A stretch of DNA of 30,444 bases from NCBI GenBank assembly GCA_031278315.1, contig JAITKS010000016.1, positions 1 to 30,444 on the forward strand. The letters run 5' to 3'. Shown piece by piece: positions 15,898-24,300 of the stretch. Source of the stretch: Planctomycetaceae bacterium. GTDB taxonomy: Bacteria; Planctomycetota; Planctomycetia; Pirellulales; Thermoguttaceae. Each line of letters opens with the position of its first letter. Position 1 is the stretch's first letter. Under the pieces are notes generated by a model, which worked only from the letters and a program-made list of their open reading frames with translations, did no database searches and was not told where the DNA came from. The position numbers and the translations under genes are program-made.

Positions 15898-17073
15898 TTA
15901 GGGGTTTGTAACTTGTGCGGCAAAAAGAATATTATTGCTTTCTTTCACGATAAAAATGAAAGGGCGATCGACATAAAATTCTTTTGGTGTAGATATTTTT
16001 ATTGAGGTTACGGAGATTGTTGCGCCGGTAACAGCAGCTGCTTCGGTACCTGATTCGTTTACTTTGATATAAACTTTTTGTACTATATCGCTGACGATAA
16101 GTTTTTTATTTGAAGCGATACCAGATAGGTCGGCACTTGGAGAAAAAATCTTTTTTACACCTGCTGTTAATAGCGATTCTTTTAAACTTGTACTATATTC
16201 GATTTCGAATCGCGGTACTTTGACATCAACTTGTGTTGACTTTAGCGTATTAAGTGTATTATTGAAATTATCCGGCGTCAATTTCGCAACGACATCAGAA
16301 GGTTTAATTCCGTTATTGGGGAGAATAATAACTGCGCTAAAACCTTTATTTTTATATGGTAATTCTAACCATTGTGCGTTTAAATTTTCGCCGTAGTTGT
16401 AATTTCCTTTTGTGTTTCTCATCATTTGTACTTTTTTCTTTTCGCCGTTTAGCAGCGTGAAGTTTTCTTCTTTTGTTTCGCTAGTACGAAATTTTCTACG
16501 CCATTCAGCGAGAAAATATATAGCAGAAACAGCGATCACGCGAGTATCAGATTCAACGGTATCAAAAAGTTTTTTGATTTTTGATTTTGTATTTTTGTCA
16601 ACCCATTCGTTTATTATATTGCAAGCGTCAGAGGAATTTGATTGGAAGTCAACAGTTTTTATTTCGGATGCGAAATTTGTTTTTGCCGTTTCAGTGAAAT
16701 CGGGCAAGACATTAAAACCTTGTTGAATCCAAAGTGAGGTTGCGGTTTTAAGCGGCGAATCTTCTTTTGCGTAATCTGTAATTTTTAGGGATTTGGCGAG
16801 TTCGCTAATATTGTCGTTGTAACCGAGTAATGATTTCAATTCTGTTTCTGTTTCACCTTTAGTGCCCGGTACAACTAATGCGATTGCAAGATTTGCTCCG
16901 TAGGGTGAGATTGAAATATTATTTTTATCGTTTTGTAGTACATTATTGCGGAATAACACTAGTTGATCATCAGCATACAAAGACGCCGAAACCGAAATTG
17001 CGGTCAAAAAAACAGCAACAAACGCAAATTGTAAAAATTGTGTTGTTATATTTTTAAGCGATTGTTTTTTCAT
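15898..17073 (-). CDS. Secreted serpin (serine protease inhibitor, I4 family)
   Basis: 391 residues with a signal peptide (hydrophobic 14-31 ending SASLYADD). Serpin hallmarks run in order: NISISPYGANLAIALVVPGTKGETETEL, VISAIYF-type strand VIAVSAIYFLAEWRRKF, QWLELPYKNKGFSAVIILP, VPRFEIEYSTSLKESL, and C-terminal DRPFIFIVKESNNILFAAQV. The reactive-centre hinge GTEAAAVTGAT (342-352) has the small residues needed for loop insertion, so it is predicted to be inhibitory. Counting from the hinge puts P1-P1' at about T356-S357, not a trypsin-type Arg/Lys. This suggests elastase-, subtilisin- or cysteine-protease-like targets (inference). AGGAG lies 7 nt before the start. A conserved leader-like element lies 60 nt upstream. 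It could protect the cell from host or its own exported proteases. Confidence 0.97.
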   Translation of the reverse strand: MKKQSLKNITTQFLQFAFVAVFLTAISVSASLYADDQLVLFRNNVLQNDKNNISISPYGANLAIALVVPGTKGETETELKSLLGYNDNISELAKSLKITDYAKEDSPLKTATSLWIQQGFNVLPDFTETAKTNFASEIKTVDFQSNSSDACNIINEWVDKNTKSKIKKLFDTVESDTRVIAVSAIYFLAEWRRKFRTSETKEENFTLLNGEKKKVQMMRNTKGNYNYGENLNAQWLELPYKNKGFSAVIILPNNGIKPSDVVAKLTPDNFNNTLNTLKSTQVDVKVPRFEIEYSTSLKESLLTAGVKKIFSPSADLSGIASNKKLIVSDIVQKVYIKVNESGTEAAAVTGATISVTSIKISTPKEFYVDRPFIFIVKESNNILFAAQVTNP

Positions 17074-17131
17074 AAGAGACTCCTTTTTTATTAATTTGTT
17101 TGTAGTTACTCAACAGTTTTCAGAGATATAC

Positions 17132-17226
17132 GTATCGTGTTATGAATATGCGATTCAAGGTTTAGGAATTTGTTTTTCGATAGGTAATTTGCGGCTCTGA
17201 CTGAAAATTCAAGTGAGAGCAGTTTA
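17132..17226 (-). ncRNA. Third copy of the conserved leader-like element, 5' of the serpin gene
   Basis: On the minus strand: TAAACTGCTCTCACTTGAAT, TTTCAGTCAGAGC, then a stretch with CCTATCGAAAAAC and a terminal GAATCGCATATTCATAACAC with GATAC that can form an imperfect stem with ATTCATA in the loop. It ends 59 nt before the serpin start. It has the same order of parts as the copy before the DUF1559 gene. Confidence 0.4.
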
Positions 17227-17842
17227 AGGTTTTTAGGATTGCATTTTATGTATTTTCAATTTAAGAACATTGTTGTTAAGACAACATTGTTGTTAAGACA
17301 TTATTTATTTGCAATCGATTTTTCTCTGAAAGTGTCGATGTTTTATACTTCTTCACGATAAAAAAACTACGCTTTTATTTTATGAGTTTATCTAAATAAA
17401 TTGAGATAAATCATTCATAATGAAAGGTAATTTTTACCGTGCAAAGTATATACATGCGAAACAGAATGTCAATAGCAATAACTTCGGGACAGAAATCAAA
17501 ACATTCTTTTAGCAATTTATAAAATCTGATATTTTCAGACGGAATTAATAAAAGTTTAAGGACTAACAAATTAATGATTGATTTATTTTATTCAAGAATT
17601 GACGCAAATATCTATTAAAAAAGTTAGTGGACATTTCATAAAAAGTTGTGGACAAAAAGAGTTTTTAAAAGTTATCAATAACAATTTTCGTGTAATCGTT
17701 CAGTAAAATTTTTTTGGAATATATAGATAAAATTTCCCAAAGATTTCGATTTACAAATTTATAAAAAAAATCCCTGTGATTTCTTTTTTATTAATCACAG
17801 AGAACACAGATATACCAATTACACTTTAAAATTCGTTTTTTA

Positions 17843-18079
17843 GTAATATATCAGTGGAATATTTTTTTTATTATCCACAGAGGACACAGAGAAATCAGAG
17901 AAATCAGAGAAATCAGATTTTGTAATTTTAGATTTTAAATTTAAGTGAATTACTAAAAAATATTTTAGCTGGGAACGCAGGCGTCCCGCCTGCATCTTTT
18001 TTGTACAAAAAACGTCTAAAGATGCGGTCGAGACGACCGCGATCCCTGGCAACAATAAATTATTTCACTGATATATTAC
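17843..18079. repeat. MITE-like element D: same TIRs, inner GGGAACGC palindrome
   Basis: The left TIR GTAATATATCAGTGGAAT is at 17843 and the inverted ATTTCACTGATATATTAC at 18062-18079. Inside is a triplet of the 10-bp unit AGAGAAATCA (about 17887-17917). The palindromic cassette GGGAACGCAGGCGTCC...GACGACCGCGATCCC (about 17970-18049) is the inverse of that in element B. Confidence 0.7.
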
Positions 18080-18110
18080 AAAAAATTTTTTAATTTTTTT
18101 CGTGCCCCTA

Positions 18111-18137
18111 TTGACAACATATTTAACAATGTTAAAT
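18111..18137 (+). promoter_or_regulatory. Candidate promoter/operator of the RHS gene
   Basis: TTGACA at 18111-18116 is followed by a perfect palindrome ATTTAAC-AAT-GTTAAAT (18121-18137) lying where a -10 box would be. TTAACAATGTT occurs again at 18288-18298, about 20 nt before the start codon. These may be binding sites of one regulator. The spacing to a -10 hexamer is not ideal, so this is tentative. Confidence 0.3.
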
Positions 18138-18318
18138 TTTCCGACTTGTTTGTTTTAATCGTTGCGCAAAAAAAGATTTTTTTACGGCATGTAGCGAGAT
18201 TGTCTGACATTTAACAGAATTTATAAAATCGCTGCTGAGTTCTGTTTGTCATTTGTGTTGGTGAAATGTAATGTTTGAGAATTTTTTTAACAATGTTCTG
18301 ATTTAAAGAAAAACTAAA

Positions 18319-21300
18319 ATGAAAACAAAATTATTTGTAACAACTTTGTTATTAACAAGTCTTATGTTTTTACAAATTGGATTGCTCCAATCTGTATTTG
18401 CTGAAACGATTCAACATGATTTGAATGTTACTGTCTTGATTAATAACTATACTCTTATTGATATAATCGAAGGCGATGAAAATACTCCTGCCAAATATGT
18501 TTATTGTGTCGAAGCGTCGGCTTCTTGCGATGAGCCAATCGAACACGCTGAAATGACTCCGCCAAACCATACTTGGATTTTGTCCCCGACAGGTAAAGAA
18601 AAAAATGTTGACGGTTACTCGCCCAATTGGGGTTATATCGTTACTTTTGAAGGAGTTGGAACTCACTCTACTACTGCAACTGCCGCAATTTCATTTTCTA
18701 ATACTGCCGGTAATGACACTCATAATTATTCTGGTTCAGGCTCTCAAACAATACAAATTACTGTCTCCGCCGACGTAACTCCTCAACCTTGCCCCGATAC
18801 TTGTCAAGAAGAAAATTGTGACGAATGCAGCGGCAACACTTGTCCCGCTCCTACAACTATGACAACAAATGCAGCACTAGGCGGACTCGGCGTGATGTCT
18901 TTTGCCGCTAGTTCTAATACTCGTATTCAGAATTTTTCTCATAACACAGGTCAAGGCGAAGCAACTCTCGATTATATCGTAAACGAAACGGAACCTAATC
19001 TCGCCGGTTACGATAATAATTATCGTTACAATAATATGTTCGGTAACGGCGTAAGATTTATTAAACCGATCATAAAACCAAAACTAATTAACGTTGCGCA
19101 AAAAACTAATTCAAAAATTCCGCAATTAATAACTGTCGAATTACAACAATATGGTCCAATTCTATTCAAAGAACCGAAAACAATTGTGTTCGACGCCAAA
19201 GACGCAAAACCCGGAGTCTCATATCGATTTTCAATTCCGGTTGATGTATCGTCGTTAAATTCCGGCAGTTACGATTGGCAAGTTCAAATCACTCGACACT
19301 ACGAAGACGGAACTGCAGATCAATCTATCGCAGTTGGGCGTCAAGGAATTTTCAACAATCTCAACAGCGGACTCGGCAAAGGTTGGGTATTCGGACTAAC
19401 TCCAAAACTAGTCAAAAACGGTAATGATATTCTTTTTTATTATCGCGGAATGCACAAATTTAATCTAGTCAAAAAGAAATGGATCGCAGATAAAACTTAC
19501 GATTTAAGCGATTACGATCTTACCGGTAACTGGTTAAACGGCTTTAAGATGACAGCCAAAGACGGCAGCTTTCGTGTTTTCAATTCCAGCGGACAAATTA
19601 CAAGTGAAACCAACGCCGCCGGAAATACGGCTAGCTATGAATACAATGACATCGGACGCCTATCGAAAAAAATCTTACCTGATAAAACATCAACGGAATT
19701 TCGTTACGATAAAGATACCGGATATCTAAAAGATATTGTTGCACCGGGCGGAAATGTTACAACAATTACTCACAATGAAACAGGACAAATTATTACCGTA
19801 ACGGGACCGTCACCGGACGATTCCGGTTTGTTACCGCCTTCGGTTACACGATTTACGTACAATGCCGATAATCTTATAACCTCTGTAACAATGCCCAATG
19901 GTGAAACTACAAGATACGATTATGATCATGCAAAACGTTTAAGCCGAATTACGCATCCTGACGGCCGAGTTGAATCTTTTATTTGTCCGGTAACGGCAGG
20001 AATTATTGAAACGAAAAATGGTGAAGGAACAAAAGATAAACCTGCTAAACTAATTCCGACCGATTCAATTGTCGGTACAAAAATTGTTGATAATCAAAAG
20101 ACAATTTCAAAATATGGAATTTGGGGTTATCCGCTTGAGATAACTGATGCGATTGGAAATGTAACGGCATACAAACGTAATTCGCAAGGTCAAGTTACAG
20201 AAGAAAAACGAATTGCAGTTGACGAAACGGGCAAGCAAGTTGATTTGATTTATCGTTACGAATATGACAAACGCGGAAATCGCATTAAAGAAATTTTACC
20301 GTTTGATCATGGTGTCAGAACTTGGGAATACGATACTCGAACAAACGCAATCAAAAAATTTATCGACGTAACCGGCGAGACAATTATATACGAGATCGAT
20401 CCGCAAACCGGTAATACTATCAGAACGATTTCTTTCGACGATGAGAAATCAGCAGACGCATATTCAGAGGAGCATTACTCTTACACTCCGCCTCCTGTCA
20501 ATGCTAATTCAATAGCAGGAGGATTATTAATTGCTAAAATCGATCTGCTAGGTTTTGCTGCCGGTAATGCTTACAACTCTAAAAACAAATTAGTTGAAAA
20601 ATTTATTTACGTTGAAGGCGGCGAAATTCATTCTGCCGATGGAGTTGCCGAATGGAATTTTGACAAACTTTCGCCGAATAAACGTTACGAAATATTTGTA
20701 TCTTGGGAGAAAAAAATCGGTAATTCGTTACGGACGAATTTTTCATGCTTTCAAAAAGATAAAAACGAACCCGATTGCAGACGAATAGTTAATCAAAATC
20801 TTGAACCGCATAAACATGTTTACGGAAGTCTTGGACAAAAAGAAAATTATCAGTCGCTTGGTCAAATCACGCCGAAAACAACATCGATAAAAATCACCGC
20901 AACTAAAACTGACAAAAGTGTTGGTGATATTCCGAAAGCTAATATTCGTCTTATTGAAATCAAAACCGAAACTATTTATCGTTACGATAATGAAGGACGG
21001 CTAATTGCACAAATCGACGCAAAAGGCGGAAAAATCGAATATAATTACGATAAGTTAAATCATACAGTTAAAACAGTTAAAAATGATACGCTTGTAACCG
21101 AAAGCTTTTATGATTACGCCGGTCGAGAGGCATATTCAAAAAATGAATTCGGAATTATAAGCGGCAAAATTTTTGATTCTGCTGATCGCGTAATCGAAGA
21201 ATTTTATTTTGAGCCGGAAATCAAAACAATTGATGTTTCAATTAAAAAAGACAGTTCTAAAAAAATTGTTGGATCAATTAACAATCTCGATCAGAATAAA

Positions 21301-24300
21301 CGTTACGAAATATTAGCGAGTTGGAAACCGGATGTTCAAAATTCTATTTCGGCGAAATTTACAGTCAATTCAGGCGGTGAAAATATTCTTATCAAAACAG
21401 TAGATCAAACAATCGCGGCAGGTAAACATCCTATTGCGGGAATGGATTACCGGTCAATTGGAATTATTGAAACGAAAAATGGAACGGTCGAAATTTCACT
21501 TGAATCAGAGACCGATGTTTCTCTTACAAATTTAAAAATAATAGAAATCGAATCGCAATCCCGTTATCGTTACAATAATTCTGGACTTGTTATTGAATTT
21601 ATAAATCGATTAGGAAATGTTGTTCGATATAATTACGATGAACTTAACAGACTAACAAAAACAATTTCTCTGACACTTGATCCTGAACAACCAGAATCAA
21701 TTACCGAAATAATTTATGATATTGCAGGTAATATTTCTAAACGAATTGATCCTTACGGTTACGCTACAGAATATTTTTATAATCCGTTTGGCGATGTTGT
21801 CAAAATAATTCAAACTTATGACAATACGAATCAAACGTATAACAATCGTATCGGCGGAATGGTATGGCGGCAACTTATTACGCGAAATAAATATGATAAA
21901 TTCAGACGAATTATTGAAACGATAAATCCAGCGGATTATAAAATCTCTTATAAATATGATATTCGCGGACGACGAATTGAAACGATTAATCCGCTCGGTC
22001 AATCTGAAAAAACCGAATATGATAAAAACGGAAATATCGTAACGAAAATTGATGCGGCAGGAAATAAAACAGAATTTCGATATAACCGGCGAGGTCAACA
22101 AATCGCAACAATTTTACCCAAACCGAGCGAAAATGAACCATCGCCGATTACAAGACAATTTTATGATCTTACTGGCCGTTTGATGAGTACAGTTTCGGCA
22201 GACGGAATTGTAAATTCTCTTTTGGCTGATCAATACGGACGTGATATAGCAAACTTTATTGGTTTTTTGCGGGAGAAACCGACAGAAGTTCGGAACGGCA
22301 AATCCATTTTTGTAATAGACGGAATATTACCGAATGACGAATATGATCTTTTTGTAAGTTGGTCACCTGTTCCGAATGCGGGTAAAATATCGGTCAATTA
22401 TTTGTATGACGAATCGTTTGGAAAACCTGTAAGAAAATCATTAGGTGAAATTGATCTAACAAAAAAGCCGGAACGAGATTCTTTTTTAGTACCATTTTGT
22501 CTGAAAAACTATCAACGCTTAACGGACAGCATAAAAATTTTTAGTAACAATGTTAAAATTGAATTTGACGGCGAAGTCAAAAATGTTTCGGTTTATCTGT
22601 TGCGTTCTCAAGCGATGAGTCGAATAATTTATAATGATAAGGGGCAAGTTCAAACTGAAATTGATGTCCTTGAAAACAGCGTAGGATATAATTATGACAA
22701 TTTCGGGCGGCAAACTTCTGTTGCTCGTGAAGGTGAAGTTAAGAGTTGTTGTAATGAAGTCAAAACATTTTACAACAAACGCGGTCAAACGTTTGCAAAT
22801 CTTTTACCGGACGGACGATTAACGATTTTCGGTTACGATAAATTAGAACGTCAAGATCGCTCATATATCGGTGCAATTGTCGAAACTAAATTAGGCGAAT
22901 ACAAGTTAGAAGGTTTACCAATCGGCGAAGAGTTTAATATTTTCGTTACAAAAAATCCAGATGAAATAACATCTGAAATAACGTCAAAGGACACAGAAAA
23001 ATTTCAACTTGGCGATTTGATATTTGTTAAACACAGTACAATCAAAACAACAGAATCAACATTAACGGGAAAATTATTGAATCAATCTAGTACCGGTCAA
23101 ATTGCCATAATTCGCAAGCAACCGGCGCAGCGAATCGAGTTTGATTTTACCGGTCGAGCAGCTGCTATGTATGATGCTAATAATCATCAAACATTATTCT
23201 TTTATGATTCATTCGGGCGTCAAATTGCTGTAGTTTTGCCGCCTACTGGTGAAAAGAAAATGCGATTAGCATTCGAGATTTGTTATAACAGCAGCGGTCA
23301 TATTCGTGAATACAATATTATGTCTGTTGCTCCTCATTATCTTTTAAATAAACGTGTGTGGAAACCGCTTTCTATGAACGTAGAAGATAAACGTACAATG
23401 CAATTTACGTATAATGTATTTGGTCAGTTAATAAAAGTTATTCAATATGATAACGACTTATACGAAAATGGTATAACAAAACGTTACGAATATGATATAG
23501 CGGGTAATCGCACAAAAATAATCGATCCGTTAGGAAACGAAACAATTTATCGTTACGATAATTTAAGACGTAAAATTTCCGAAACCAACGCTGAAGGCGG
23601 AGAGACAAAATTCACGTATTACAAAGACGGACAAATGAAATCGTTAACGGATCCTGTTGGTAATACAACAAGTTGGACATACAATTTGTTAGGAAAAGTT
23701 TCAAGAGAAATAATAACGCTGGACGGAAAATTTAAGGAAAGACTCTTTTACTATAATGCAAACGGAAATATTGTAACGAAAATTGATCGTAACAATCGCG
23801 TTACAACTTGGACTTATGATAAACTCAATCGAGCAACATCTGAAAACTGGTACGACACTTGGCAATCATTTGTTGACAATAAATCGCCGATCAAAAATAT
23901 TACGACAAAATACCAAAACGGCAAAATAAAAAGTATCGAAGACGGTGACAGTAAATTTACATTTGATTACGGAATTTTCGGTAATGAGATCAAAGAAATA
24001 CAAAATCTTGCTGATTTTTCAAAGCCGATAGAATTTAATTTTGTAACTGATATCAACGGACTCATCACAGAAAAGATTTTAAAAGTTGACGATAAAATTG
24101 ATCATGTGAATAGTTATGAATTTGATACGCTGGGACAAGTTACAAAAATTAACCATCGCGGCAAAGATGTTTTGACAAAACAAATACAAATTACTTATAC
24201 ACCGCAAGGTCAAATAGCAGAAAAAAATCATTATGCTGAAAATTCTCTCATAGTCAAAACGAGTAATATTTATGACAAATTACAACGTTTGACAAAAATT

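Larger units (their letters stand above)
17074..18318. other. Divergent intergenic region between serpin and RHS gene
   Basis: About 1.25 kb with no credible gene. It holds the serpin leader-like element (17132-17226) and a direct repeat of ACATTGTTGTTAAGAC (about 17268-17300). A left terminus of the ATTACACTTTAAAATTCG repeat family lies at 17812-17840, directly abutting TIR element D (17843-18079). Possible RHS promoter sequences follow at 18111-18137. A 71-residue minus ORF at 17840-18055 is only a translation of element D. Confidence 0.5.

Noticed and set aside
17840..18055. 71-residue minus-strand ORF
   Set aside because: It is a translation of TIR element D and its GGGAACGC cassette; the same kind of peptide appears from the related repeat at 14192-14265.
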